A DNA stretch of 64,000 nucleotides from Cervus elaphus (taxonomy: Eukaryota; Chordata; Mammalia; Artiodactyla; Cervidae), in assembly GCF_910594005.1 (NCBI RefSeq), contig NC_057835.1:45160001-45224000 (forward strand), read 5' to 3'. Within the stretch, counting starts at the first letter, position 1; each line of letters starts with the position of its first letter. Shown here piece by piece: positions 54,050-64,000 of this stretch. Under the pieces are notes generated by a model that saw nothing but the letters and a program-made list of their open reading frames with translations, was not told the origin of the DNA and did no database searches. The position numbers and the translations under genes are program-made.

Positions 54050-54350
54050 ACGATGCAAGCTAGTCTGCTGGAGGGTGAGCAGCCACATGGAAGAGAATTC
54101 AGGTATCCATTCAGTGTAAGCCAGCCCCCAGCCATGAAGTAGTCACCTGCCAGACATGTGATTGAGGCCAACAACTGCCAGCCTCAGGCAGGTCCGCGTG
54201 TGCAGCCAGATGAGACCAGCAGATTACCATTCAGCTGATCCAAGTCCATTTTTCAATCTACAGAATTGTAAGTTAATAAACAGTTGCTTTAAGCCAATAA
54301 GCTCTGGGATGACTTGCTATGTGGCAACAGCTAACTGGTACAATAAAAAA
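54050..54350 (+). mobile_element. MaLR (MLT1-like) LTR 3' part
   Basis: GAGCAGCCACATGGAAGAG, CCAGCCCCCAGCCATGAAG, AGACATGTGATTGAGGCC, then AATAAACAGTTGCTTTAAGCCAATAAGC (signal at 54275-54280), GCTATGTGGCAACAGCTAACTGGTAC. Confidence 0.75.
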
Positions 54351-55177
54351 GAGAGAACTGGGTGCAACATTGGTGCCAGGTCTTGCCCTTGGATCACACA
54401 TATTTTTGACAACAAAGAGATTTTGGAGCATGGACAAGTTGACTTAATTCTCATGCCTGTATGCAACAGATCAAAAGTGCTCCATATATTTCTTATCTTA
54501 GAAATTACTGAATTGCAAGCAGGATGAAATTTGCTAAACTCCCAGATTAGGGAAGATGGGGGAAGGCCGGGACAAGGGAATAAAGTCAATGGATACTGCT
54601 CCAGAAATTTAAAGAAGCCAATTCCATCACAGCAAATGTGAGAATCAGATCAGGAAAGACTTAATTTTACTTTTAAATGTTTGCTGTGACTAGAAATCAG
54701 TGAGTTAGGTAATAGCACGTGGCTTAGGCACTTTTCTAAAATTAAGGATATTGTTATTATTTTAAATGGAGTTTAGATAATGAAATGCTTCTGTTGAGCT
54801 TTCTTTTGAATGGTGGTGGACAATGATTTTGAAGTTGGATCCAGGCAGAAGATAATACTAGAGCGTCTCTCTGGGTTAGCTGATATGACAGTTGAGGGTC
54901 ATGCTGCTCTTGTCAGTGCCCATTCGGTGACATCTGCCCCTAAGTCCTTGTTCAGCTGAGCTGTGCACTATTCCCTGAGAGCTTAAGCTGACTGGACCCC
55001 AGGCTCAGAGTCTGAGTGTGCCTGGGCTCGGCTTTCTGGTCAGAAAACAGAGCAAACAGGAATCACTATGCTCGTCTGTCTGTCACAGCGAGAGAAGAGA
55101 TGCTGATTAGTTTCGTGTCTTTTGTAGTCTTTATTATTTCAGATCCTTATGTTTGCAAAATCTAGGGGAAAGAACAC
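54351..55177. other. no gene or repeat recognised
   Basis: Unassigned. The segment 54880-55100 is GC-richer than its surroundings but has no CpG-island density and no coding signature. Confidence 0.35.
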
Positions 55178-55395
55178 GACCATATGAAAGTGAAAGTGTT
55201 AATCACTCAGTCATGTCCAACTCTTTGTGATCTCATGGACTGTAGCCCGCCAGGTTCCTCTGTCCGTGGAATCCTCCAGGCAGAAATACTGGAGCGGGTT
55301 GCCATTATCTTCACCAGGGGATCTTCCTAACCTAGGGATCGAACCCAGGTCTCCCTCATTGTAGGCAGATTCTTTACCATCTGAAGGACCGTATG
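55178..55395 (-). mobile_element. Bov-tA SINE, antisense, near-perfect TSD
   Basis: GACCATATG (55178-55186) and GACCGTATG (55387-55395) differ at one base. Body: GTTAATCACTCAGTCATGTCC, ATCCTCCAGGCAGAAATACTGG, GGGGATCTTCC, then reversed head GTAGGCAGATTCTTTACCATC. Confidence 0.92.
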
Positions 55396-55560
55396 GCCTG
55401 GGTTTAAATTCTGAACCTACCACTCAATACATAACTGGTCTTGAGAAACTCAGCAAAATATTCTGAGCTTCTTTTCTCAAGTGGGGAAAATAACTCTTGC
55501 TTTTTCTTACCTGGTGGAACCCTTGTAAAGCTCAAAATATTATCCATACAATACACAAAT
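55396..55560 (+). mobile_element. MIR SINE, bordered by the Bov-tA insertion
   Basis: CCTGGGTTTAAATTCTGAACCTACCACTCAATACATAACTGGTCTTGAGAAACTC, then CTTCTTTTCTCAAGTGGGGAAAATAAC: forward MIR head and core. Confidence 0.7.
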
Positions 55561-55600
55561 ATATGTGTATATATGTATTTATATAAATATATACTAAAAC
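55555..55600. repeat. (TA)-rich low-complexity tract
   Basis: AATATATGTGTATATATGTATTTATATAAATATATAC. Confidence 0.75.
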
Positions 55601-55724
55601 TCTGGCAATCAGAGCTAAGATGGTAGAATACATTACAATTGCATCTTCTGTGACTTTAGCTATGTATCCTAGTTCTCGGATTTAGAGTGGAATAGATCCA
55701 TGCGGGTAAAACTGATTGTTATCC

Positions 55725-56335
55725 TTTCAGAGGGGCTTCAAAGAGCTCCAGTACCATAGTCCTTCTCAGTGCAGAGAAGAATTCAGTGATAGCAAAGTAG
55801 TAGATAAAAAGTGTTTTATTAGAATAGGATGCTTGTGAGGCTTACAAGCGGGTGGGTGAGCAATGCTGCGACCCGAGAACTTTGAGGGCTACAGTTTTAT
55901 AACCAAAGGAAAAGGGACAAGGGGGAAAGACCTTCTTTGTCTTTTCTGAGTAGACATCATGTTTTTTATCATTAGCTCCTTCTCCAAGTTTAGCAGGGGA
56001 GTTTTCTTGTCCCTACATGGTCAAGCTAGATCCACAAATTATTGTTTTTTATGTGTGCAGAGAGCATATCCCAAGGATCAGTAGTTTACTGAGCTGACTG
56101 GGCAGGATGTGGGTCTCAGGCCACCATTGTTCTATTGTTTTGAGGCATGCCCTGTGCTTCAGTTGCATGGTTTTGTTGCTAAGCAAGCCTGCTTGGTTTT
56201 GTGTTTAAGCAAATCTGTTTTTTCAAAGAATCATTAAGTCAGAGGGGTCTCCCATATATTTTTACTTATAATCCCCTAATGGGATTAATATTTAATCATC
56301 TATTTTGTCCCTTCCTTTTGTTCCTATCATGGGGA
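55725..56335 (-). mobile_element. retroviral LTR, antisense (ruminant ERV1-like)
   Basis: AGAGGGGCTTCAAAGAGC, TAGTCCTTCTCAGTGCAGAGAAGAATTCAG, then GTGTTTTATTAGAATAGGATGC (reversed polyadenylation region), GACCCGAGAACTTTGAGGGC, and further right GAGGGGTCTCCCATATAT. This fits a reversed class I LTR. Edges are approximate. Confidence 0.55.
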
Positions 56336-56586
56336 AAATGGAGAGAGTCTGAATGAGTATTAACTTGTTTTTAGCTAATGCAGAGAAAATTTCAAATATA
56401 TTCGTAAGTAGAGGTCAGGGAGGCGCATGGTGGTGGTTTTACTTTGAAATAGAAGCAGATTCTCTTTTTTTCTAGTTACCTATCTTTTCTGTTTGGATAA
56501 TTCGTTAAGCAACCCGAAGTCCCCATCTATTCTACAAGAAAAGATTGTCTGTAGGTGTTTACAACAATGGAATTATAATACAATTA
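56336..56586. other. spacer between two divergent LTRs
   Basis: Short unassigned sequence. It could be flanking DNA or an internal retroviral remnant. Confidence 0.3.
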
Positions 56587-57063
56587 TGTAACAGAGAAGA
56601 AAAACCTGACTCCATATTGGATCTATATCTTTAGCTCCAACCTTTGTTCTCTATTGCCTGTGCTTAGTCATACTGGCTCTGCACCTTTGTCTGGTCAGTC
56701 AGTAAAAGAATGTTGCCTACAGCCTAGAGTGTACTAAAGAACCTTTTCTCAAGGCTCTGCCTCCCAGCCTTGATCTTTAAAGGTATAACACTTTTCATTC
56801 ATTTAGAGACAAAAAGTTGTTAGCAGAACTACAAGGACAGCTGCAAGAACACACCCTTTGTGGGATCTCTCCTGTTCCTAGAGATCTACTGCCGTCCCCC
56901 TCACCTTTTAGTATAAAAGAAGCCTGAATGCTAACTTAGGTAAGATGCTTCTTTTTCTAGCTCACTGTCTTGTCAACCTGCTAGCTTTCCAAATAAAGCT
57001 GGTATATCTTGCCCCAATGCATTGTCTTTAGATTTATTGGCCTATAGTACAGTGGTCAGCACA
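56587..57063 (+). mobile_element. retroviral LTR (ERV1-like), with TATA box and poly(A) signal
   Basis: TGTAACAGAGAAG start and GGTCAGCACA end. CCTGACTCCATATTGGATC, then a TATA box TATAAAAG at 56912-56919, CTCACTGTCTTG, and AATAAA at 56992-56997 followed by TTGCCCCAATGCATTGTC. The order U3-TATA-R-poly(A)-U5 is complete, so a promoter-competent layout remains visible. No internal retroviral region adjoins. Confidence 0.7.
56912..56919 (+). promoter_or_regulatory. TATA box of the LTR at 56587-57063
   Basis: TATAAAAG about 80 bp upstream of the AATAAA signal, the usual spacing inside a class I LTR. Activity is unknown. Confidence 0.55.
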
Positions 57064-57384
57064 AACTTGGACTATGTAGTAATTACACTGCCCAACTGAT
57101 ACAGTGAGTATCAAAAAGCCAGATTTCATTTTATTGCTACCACTTGAAGCCAATGAAGAAAACATCTTTGAGGGCAGACATAATTTCTTTTCATAAGAAT
57201 AAGTGAAAACAGATATAATTATTTACTTTTTCCTTTTCCAAAATGCCAATGTTTTATTCCTTTTAAGGACCTCTGCCTCTTCTACTTAAATATATTCTGG
57301 TAACTGATTTTTTACTTCCATCTATTTTAAAACATATTTGACCATTTTTATGCCTCTGAATCACACTCAATTCATTATCTGTTG

Positions 57385-57505
57385 TATTCATTCATTTCAC
57401 ACTTGGATGAGTGATGTGTATCAGGTGTGGGGCAGTGGACCAGGCTTGCTGACAGGAGTGAGTGATATAGCCCCTAACCTCAGGGGCTCCAAGCTTCTAC
57501 TGCTA
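57385..57505 (-). mobile_element. L2 LINE 3' end, antisense
   Basis: ATTCATTCATTTCACACTTGG, GGCAGTGGACCAGGCTTGC, AGGAGTGAGTGATATAGCCCCTAACCTCAGGGGC follows the reversed L2 terminus. Confidence 0.5.
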
Positions 57506-57649
57506 GTCAAAGCTTTCGCTGCCCCACTCTCATTTCCCCCACATCCACCATCCCCTTTCCAGGGATTTCCCTTTCCTCTGAGCCTTTCTACAAGTAAAAA
57601 TAATAATAAAGGCAGTATATCTCCACAGTGTGTTCACGGTATTGGCAGA

Positions 57650-57799
57650 GATTACTAAATTCTTTATGCAAATTAATCTTCTTAGCAACTTCACCAACTT
57701 CATTCTATAATGATTCCAATTTACAGAGGAAAGCATGGCACTCTTAAGAGGTAGAACCAGTATTCAAACTGAGGTTTACTTGACTCCAGGGTCATTTAT
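57650..57799 (-). mobile_element. MIR SINE, antisense, cut by a BovB
   Basis: TTAATCTTCTTAGCAACTTCACC, CCAATTTACAGAGGAAAGCATGGCAC, AAGAGGTAGAACCAGTATTCAAACTGAGG, TTGACTCCAGGGTC. Confidence 0.7.
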
Positions 57800-57938
57800 G
57801 GCATCACCGACTCGATGGACATGAGTTTGAGTAACTCTGGGAGTTGGTGATGAACAGGGAGGCCTGGCATGCTGCAGTCCATGGGGTCGCAGAGTTGGAC
57901 ACGACTGAGCAACTGAACTGAACTGAAGTGTCATTTAT
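57791..57938 (+). mobile_element. short BovB 3' end with 9-bp TSD
   Basis: GTCATTTAT at 57791-57799 and 57930-57938. The body is only 130 bp: GGCATCACCGACTCGATGG to GAGCAACTGAACTGAACTGAAG. Confidence 0.95.
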
Positions 57939-58039
57939 ATAATTAGTTGCTACCACCATTAGTCTTTACCATCAATGATCCACCTTCTAAAAATTGATTT
58001 TAAGACATCTGAAGCAAAGTAACATATTTTCATCTATAC

Positions 58040-58245
58040 TGCTTGACCCACTTTATGTACATTACCTCAATTAATTCTTATAACTCCTTATGAAGCAGAC
58101 ACTTTAATTCCACTATAGGAATGAGGAATCTGAGGATCAGTTTAGTTTAAAAACATAGCCATCTAGAGCATTTAGCTAATTAATGGTAAGGTTAGGATTC
58201 AAACCAACGTTATAAGTCTAAAATCCATGTTCTTACCTTTCTTCT
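58040..58245 (-). mobile_element. MIR SINE, antisense
   Basis: ATTACCTCAATTAATTCTTATAACTCC, GAATGAGGAATCTGAGGATCAG, GCATTTAGCTAATTAATGG, GGATTCAAACCAACG, ATCCATGTTCTTACC. Confidence 0.75.
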
Positions 58246-58833
58246 TTATAATTTGAAGAATTTAAGACAAAAAGTTTAAAAATGGATTGTCTTTGAAGAT
58301 AAGCAACACACTTCTTCAACAACTAGAAATTCAGGACAAGGGTGACATTAAGAGTATCTAAAGTAAACATGGAAGAAATACAAGGAATTCTAATCCTCCT
58401 GTTAGTATTCCATTATTGTAAATGCACATGACTAATTTTCCTTTCCATTTATTTGAAAATGAAAGTAGAAATTTAAAAAGAAAAGTAAGGCATATTTTTT
58501 GTATAAACATGACTGAGGCAATTGGATTACAGTACAGAGAATATAAACATAGAATTATCTCACATATTAAGCTTGAAAATTCATGCCAGGTAAACCAAAG
58601 AGCAAAATGTAACATTTTATTTAAATAGCTTACAACACTGAGGGTTTTTTTTTTTTTCTCAGTTCTTTTTTTTCTCTGATGGAAGCTGTGGATTTAATAA
58701 ACAGTGTCCTGGCCTTGAATTTAGGTCAGAATCCATGCCCTAAATTTAACAGTTTTCACTTCCGCAAGATTCAGTGAATTGATTAAAGTCTTGAAGTTGC
58801 TATCACACTAGCCAGATTAGAATAATATAAATC
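58246..58833. other. no gene or repeat recognised
   Basis: Unassigned AT-rich sequence with a poly(T) run at about 58646-58658. Confidence 0.3.
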
Positions 58834-59176
58834 GAGTCCCTTGGACTGCAAAGAGATCCAACCAGTCCATCCTAAAGGAGATCAGTCCTGGGTGTTCATT
58901 GGAAGGACTGATGCTGAAGCTGAAACTCCAGTACTTTGGCCACTTCATGTGAAGAGTTGACTCATTGGAAAAGAGCCTGATGCTGGGAAAGATTGAGGGC
59001 AGGAGGAGAAGGGAATGACAGAGGATGAGATGGCTGGATGGCATCACTGACTCGATGGGCATGAGTTTGAGTAAACTCCGGGAGTTTGTGATGGACAGGA
59101 AGGCCTGGCGTGCTGCGATTTATGGGGTCGCAAAGAGTTGGACATGACTGAGTGACTGAACTGAAATGAACTGAAG
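58834..59176 (+). mobile_element. BovB LINE 3' end, little diverged
   Basis: GAGTCCCTTGGACTGCAAAG, CTCCAGTACTTTGGCCAC, GATGGCATCACTGACTCG, GCGTGCTGCGATTTATGG, ending GAGTGACTGAACTGAAATGAACTGAAG. Confidence 0.95.
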
Positions 59177-59179
59177 CAG

Positions 59180-59750
59180 AAAGAAAATAAATAATAAAAT
59201 GATAAGATATATTAATGAAATGATACTAAATAGAGAGGGTCAGCAAAAACAAACATTTTCTTTGGAAGAAAAAACCTAATAAAATAAATGCCTGGAAAAA
59301 ATTGCCAATTGAAAAGAGAAAAGTCATAAATAATAACAGAAACAGAAAACTAGATGGATCTACATATACAAATGATATTTTAAAATACCAAACACATATG
59401 ATTATCCTAAAAATTTTGAAACCTAGATGAAATGGTCAATTTTAAGGAAAAATGCATTTTGCTATTATCAAAAGATAAATGAGATGCCTTAATAAAGCAA
59501 TAACTTAATAATTCAATAATTAAAGAAATTATTCGTAATCAATCTTCTTTTCCTGCACAAAAAGATCAACTGATGTCTTTTCAACACTCCAAGAAACAGA
59601 AAACTACTATATGATACAAACCATTTTTGAGAATAGAAAAAGAAGGAAGGCACCTCAATTCATCTTATAAAGCTCATATGTCCCTAATATCAAAATTGCA
59701 GGATAATACAAAAAGAAAGTAGAAAACAAATCTCATTTATTTATGTATGT
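59180..59750 (+). mobile_element. old L1 ORF2 fragment (reverse-transcriptase region)
   Basis: AAACCTAGATGAAATGGTCAATTTTAAGG, AATTAAAGAAATTATTCG, CCTGCACAAAAAGATCAACTG, CCATTTTTGAGAATAGAAAAAGAAGGAAGGCACC, CTTATAAAGCTCATATG. This is the L1 ORF2 order, with many frame breaks. Confidence 0.7.
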
Positions 59751-60255
59751 ACAGTGAATGGAAGATATTTGGGGGATCAGAGAACTTCGTGAAGCTACAA
59801 AAGAGCTGGTTGAGAGAAAGCAGCTGAAGCTTCAGAAGAGAGAGGTGATGGTGGAATATGCACCTAAGGGAAAAGGAATCAAAATTATAGGAGATATAAG
59901 GACTACTGTTTCTCTACAACAAAACAAACAAACAAAAAAAGATAATCCCTGCAGAGGGATTTAATTTTAGCCTAAATTTTTAGATGAATCTGATGAGCTA
60001 AATTGGTCTGGTGAGACCAGGATGTTAAAATACTATATGAAAAACAATGGGAGGGCACACGTGCTGTGCTTGCACACACAGACATCTGCACACACGTGTA
60101 CATGACCCATTCTCTGAGCAGAACCACTGCCCGTTGCCAGCCTACGTGGTACCTTTGAATGTCCCCTCTGGAGAGACAGAGCTCTCCACCAGAGTGTCCA
60201 ACTTGGCATTTGGAACTTGGGTCAGCTTCTTAGACAATAATTTGCAACTGTCTAG
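59751..60255. other. no gene or repeat recognised
   Basis: Unassigned. Contains a short (AAAC)n-like run near 59920 and a CA-rich stretch at 60058-60105. Confidence 0.35.
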
Positions 60256-60476
60256 GGATGGAGGAGCCTGGTAGGCTGCAGTCCGTGGGGTCGCTAAGAG
60301 TCAGACATGACTGAGTGACTTCACTTTCACTTTTCGCTTTCATGCATTGGAGAAGGAAATGGCAACCCACTCAAGTGTTCTTGCCTGGAGAATCCCAGGG
60401 ACAGGGGAGCCTGGTGGGCTACAGTCTATGGGGTCGCACAGAGTCGGACATGACTAAAACGACTTAGCAGCAAGAT
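60256..60476 (+). mobile_element. Bov-A2 SINE (dimer)
   Basis: Two Bov-A units: GGAGCCTGGTAGGCTGCAGTCC...GACTTCACTTTCACTTTTCGC, then GGAGAAGGAAATGGCAACCC...GGTCGCACAGAGTCGGACATGAC, ending ACGACTTAGCAGCA. CpG sites persist in part. Confidence 0.93.
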
Positions 60477-60782
60477 TATGTCTGCAAGAAACCAAAGTAA
60501 CTTACTATATCAGTCAAGGTAATGAACTGTCAATTAACATGCAAATCAGTTAAATAGGTTGCTCAGTACCATGTGGCACAAACAACTTCAGTTGATTGAC
60601 TAAATTACTAGCTTATTATACCATCCAGTGGAGTAATAGATGTAGCACCTCCTAAGTGCACGGCCCGCCCTGAGACTCTTAGTGCAATGAGAGTTTAATG
60701 GTGATTATAATGATGATGTTTATGCTACTAATTTCTTCATATTTTATGATGTTTTTCAGCTTGTAAATTGTTCTCACGTATC

Positions 60783-61026
60783 TGACCTAATTTAGGCTAT
60801 CCTTGGTGGCTCAGCAGCAAAGATTTCGCCTGCAATGCAGGATATGTGGGTTTGATCCTTGGGTCAGGAAGATCCCCAGGGAGAAGGGAATGGCATCACA
60901 CTCTGGTATTCTTGTCTGGGAAATCCCATGAACAGAGGAGCCTGGTGGTTTACAGTCCATGGGGTTGCAAGAGTCAGATACAGTTTAGTGACTAAACCCA
61001 CCACCATCACCATATGACCTAATTTA
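60783..61026 (+). mobile_element. Bov-tA SINE with 12-bp TSD
   Basis: TGACCTAATTTA at 60783-60794 and 61015-61026. Head GGCTATCCTTGGTGGCTCAG, TTTGATCCTTGGGTCAGG; body CTCTGGTATTCTTGTCTGGG; end AGTCAGATACAGTTTAGTGAC and a (CCA)n-like tail. Confidence 0.95.
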
Positions 61027-61265
61027 ATGGCTTGAAATATCTGACTACTTAAAAGTATTTGCCTTTATATATACAGACACATACACACAGAGAGTTCTAT
61101 TATTGAACAGTAAAAAGTAAAACTCACAACCAATACCCTTTATTTTTAATCATATAAGTTTATGATGATTAATCAGTTGAAATCATAGAAATTAAGTGGT
61201 GCTTATTTACACTTAATTTTCTTGATTAAAAGGACATTAAGGTATTTTTATTTTTTACCTGCTTC

Positions 61266-61483
61266 ATTTTTTATTTTTTAATTAGTTTTGGCTGCACTGG
61301 GTCTTTGTTGCTGGGTTCAGGCTTTTCACTGTGGTACTCAGGCTTTCTCTAGTTGTGGCACATAGGATTATTTGCCTTGCGGCATGTGGGATCTTAGTTC
61401 CCCAAACAGGGATCTAACTAACGTCCCCTACATTGGAAGGCAGATTCTCAACCACTTAACCACCAGGAGAGTCTCTACCTTGG
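61266..61483 (-). mobile_element. CHR/ART2A SINE, antisense
   Basis: TTAGTTTTGGCTGCACTGGGTCTTTGTTGC, CTCTAGTTGTGGCACATAGG, GCGGCATGTGGGATCTTAGTTCCC, ACCACTTAACCACCAGG. Reversed CHR long form. Confidence 0.85.
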
Positions 61484-61619
61484 AGTATTTTTAAACAGTA
61501 AATATCTCTGTTCCATGAAAGTTTATTTCTGTTTAATAAAATAAAATCTATACATATATTTTGTATAATGAGACTTTCCCGTTTTAGCCACTAGCTGCAG
61601 TGAAACTGTCTTAACAAAA

Positions 61620-61905
61620 TTTATTTTCTCATACACAAAGTCTGGTGTCAGTCAAACATCTTTGCAGGGCTGCTTTTGAGTACAGTCATTTCAATAAATG
61701 GTCTCCATTGGCTCTGCCACTGCCATAGGGCTAGAGAGAAAAATGGAAGAGGCATACTTGATCTTAATGCTTCAGCTGGTAGTAAGATGCATCAATTTCA
61801 CCTACATCTCACTGGCTAGAACTATTCACATGGCTCTGTCTAATTGCAAAGACATCTGGGAAGCAGATTCTTCCTGTGTTATCAGGAAGGAGAGAGTAAT
61901 CAGAT
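61620..61905 (-). mobile_element. old MaLR-like LTR, antisense (related to 25505-25830)
   Basis: On the minus strand: TCTTTGCAATTAGACAGAGCCATGTGAATAG, AGCCAGTGAGATGTAGG, CTATGGCAGTGGCAGAGCC, ATGAGAAAATAAATTTTG. It resembles MLT-type sequence and the element at 25505-25830. Family tentative. Confidence 0.4.
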
Positions 61906-62478
61906 ATGAAACACGTTAGTAAACTTTACTACAGTTCCCTTACAAATATTGAGATGACATTTTCTATTTTAAACATCAGTTTTGCACTGATTTCACTGCC
62001 TTATAATAATTCAACATTGAAGTGAAGAATTTTCTTACTCTTTCCAACATGAAATAAAAGAATATTTGACAGGCTTCATGCTTTTGCTTTTATCTACAAA
62101 TTATACGTTTTAAACATAATGGCAATGCTTCAAAACAGTTTGATACATGTCAGTAATAGCTCTTAATGACTCAGAAAGAATGTAATAATCTACCATGATC
62201 AAAACTAATCTGCCATAAAAAGTACAGAAATATCAAATGGCTTATCCTCTAGAAACAAATCCAAATTGATTGCCTCGTTTGTTACATCATATGTAATATA
62301 CACTTTAACATTACTATGACTTTGTATAGACATCTAGCTTCTCAGAGAAATTTAGAAAAACATTATCTAATAAGGTTTCATTGTGAAAAGAATTAACATG
62401 CCTAATAATGCAACTGTTAATTTTCTGTGGGTGTCATTAGCAACAATTATTTATTGACTTATGATATCTTGAATATAG
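61906..62478. other. no gene or repeat recognised
   Basis: Unassigned AT-rich sequence. Confidence 0.3.
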
Positions 62479-62690
62479 GGGCTTCCCAGTTGGCTCAGTG
62501 ATGAAGAATCTGCCTGCCAATGCTGGAGACATGGGTTCAGTCCTGGTCGGGAAGATCACTTGGAGAAAGAAATGGCAACCCACTCCAGTATTCTTGCCTG
62601 AGAAATCCCATAGACAGAGGAGCCTGGCAGGCTGCAGTCCAAGAGATCACAAAGAGCTGGACACGACTGAGCACACATAGCACACATTCA
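62479..62690 (+). mobile_element. Bov-tA SINE
   Basis: Head GGGGCTTCCCAGTTGGCTCAG, CTGCCTGCCAATGCTGG; body CCACTCCAGTATTCTTGCC, CAGGCTGCAGTCC; end AGCTGGACACGACTGAGCACAC. No clear target-site duplication. Confidence 0.95.
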
Positions 62691-63195
62691 TTTGATAATT
62701 TGGTTTGAGTGTGACGCCAAGACTATGGATCTATAATATTTTGCTTTCAATATCTGTCTGTCTCTTTCTTTCTCTCAGTTATTGCATTATAGTCATAACA
62801 GAAAAAATATGTTCATTCATACCATGTAGGATAAGTGGACATTTTGGAAAATATCTAAGAAGTATATTATGTAGTTATTATCCTTTAGTTATTATTTCAC
62901 TTGTATTGGATTTGCTAACCAGTTTTAAGGAATTTCACTAAAATCTAATTCAAAGTACATCTTCTTGGTCTTCCTACTTCACAAAGTAATGTCTAGCCCC
63001 CTGTTGGTAAGTGTGGTCACAATGAAATCATCTAGGAAGCTGGGGGTTTTAAAAGACAGAGAGTAGTTGGTGGGTTTTGCTTTCAAATGCCATTCTTTTA
63101 AACATAATAGAAATATTCTCCCTAGAAAAGTGACTGCAAAACACCCAACTAATAGATCTAAGTTATAAATTAGTTTTTATTTCTAATTTCCCTGC
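62691..63195. other. no gene or repeat recognised
   Basis: Unassigned; a short MER20-like word set (AATCATCTAGGAAGCTGGGGGTTTTAAAAG) at 63027-63056 is too small to call. Confidence 0.3.
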
Positions 63196-63199
63196 AAGT

Positions 63200-63315
63200 C
63201 TAGAGTGGAAAGAACACTAAACTTGGAGTCAGAAGACTCAACATTGCCCCTAACAGCTGTGTAGATTTAACTAAGAACTGAACCTTTCAGAGTCTCATGT
63301 AGATGAGGAATGTTA
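63200..63315 (+). mobile_element. MIR SINE, degraded
   Basis: TAGAGTGGAAAGAACACTAAACTTGGAGTCAGAAGAC, ACAGCTGTGTAGATTTAAC, AGAGTCTCATGTAGATGAGG. Confidence 0.65.
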
Positions 63316-63619
63316 AGTTGTCTATTCATTAAATTCTTAATATGTTTACTGTTTTCAGGCACTTTGTGTGCATGGAGACCCGAGATTGAAGAGGACAGGA
63401 GTGGTTTTTGTTGCAAAAACAAAAATAGTATTAACTACCAGTATAACTGTGAGAATAAAACAAGATAGTAATGCAAGCATTTTTAATACTGTAATTCATT
63501 TCAGAAAAATGAAGTTTTATTACCCTTGTGAATGTGACCAAATGAAGATTTTTTTTAATGTCAAAGGCAGTAATGTTTTACACAATGATATAAATATATC
63601 CTCTCAAATTGCTCTTACC

Positions 63620-63910
63620 CTCAGTTTTTTTTTTAAATTGGTGTATAGCTGCTTTACCATGCTGTGTAAGTTTCTGCTGTAGCAAAGTGAATCAGCTATA
63701 TAAACACATACATCCCCTCTTTCCTGGCTCTCCCTCCCACTCCGATTTCTCTAGGTCATCACAGAGCACCTAGCTGAGTTCCCTCTACTCAGGGAGGGAG
63801 CTTCCCCCTAGGTACCTATTTCACACATGATAGTGTATATATGTCAGTGCCAATTTCTCAATTCATCCTACCCCTTTCCCCCACCCCCATGTCCACATGC
63901 ACATTCTGAT
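63620..63910 (-). mobile_element. artiodactyl L1 3' end, antisense
   Basis: A T-rich start, TTGGTGTATAGCTGCTTTACCATG, GTAGCAAAGTGAATCAGC, CTTTCCTGGCTCTCCCTCCC, TATTTCACACATGATAGTGTATATATGTC. It is the reversed 3' untranslated region of another artiodactyl L1 subfamily. The remaining bases to 64000 may continue it. Confidence 0.75.
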
Positions 63911-64000
63911 TGTCTGCACCTAAGTTTTTAAACATGCACCAGACTTTCCCATTCATAGGACTCAAATCTTCCTTCAGACACCACTCGCTTTCTACCTTCT

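Noticed and set aside
54880..55100. CpG island or promoter
   Set aside because: Only slightly GC-richer than surroundings; few CpG sites and no adjacent exon.
57338..57658. 106-codon frame
   Set aside because: It spans an antisense L2 and a proline-rich low-complexity part; no protein signature.

Overview
The window is a stretch of ruminant (bovid) nuclear DNA. The evidence is its repeat content. There are many BovB (RTE-type) LINE fragments, Bov-tA and Bov-A2 SINEs, tRNA-Glu-derived CHR/ART2A SINEs, and artiodactyl L1 3' ends. This set occurs together only in ruminants. Cattle, bison, buffalo, sheep and goat cannot be told apart by eye. The sequence is AT-rich, and I see no CpG island, no convincing host exon and no functional RNA gene. 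It reads as intergenic or deep-intronic DNA, and nearly every open frame is chance or lies in a transposable element.

Layout. Positions 1-5.4 kb hold an LTR-like sequence, a truncated L1 with a clean 13-bp target-site duplication (TSD), nested SINEs and a second LTR. From 6.4 to 10.4 kb, two LTRs of one family lie in opposite orientation, the first inside an old MIR, with a Tigger-type DNA transposon inside an L2 between them. From 10.7 to 20.2 kb there are old L1, L2, ERV-L-type and MaLR-type LTR remains, a 756-bp BovB that splits an old L1, tandem Bov-tA copies, and a 1.1-kb L1 keeping 245 open codons of the ORF2 C-terminus. From 22 to 28 kb there is an old L1 5' end and ORF1 region, then several BovB copies. 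The longest (26.15-28.0 kb) contains the most unusual feature of the window: a 36-nt 5' half of tRNA-Gly(UCC), ending at the last anticodon base and flanked by perfect 17-19 bp direct repeats.

From 28 to 38 kb the DNA is mostly old L2, hAT and L1 fragments, with a repeat-poor island at about 33.6-38.0 kb. From 39.7 to 44.5 kb lies the only extended endogenous retrovirus relic, an ERV-L type LTR followed by decayed pol (reverse transcriptase, RNase H, integrase, dUTPase-like regions). From 45 to 64 kb there is a dense mixture: an inverted BovB pair only 340 bp apart, Bov-tA, CHR SINEs, MIR, L2, several LTRs including two divergent ones at 55.7-57.1 kb, an old L1 ORF2 fragment and a further artiodactyl L1 3' end at the right edge.

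No genes work together here. The biology is layered retrotransposition, whose order can be read from nesting and target-site duplications. Family names come from recognising consensus sequences by eye; a RepeatMasker run with an artiodactyl library would settle subfamily names and exact edges.
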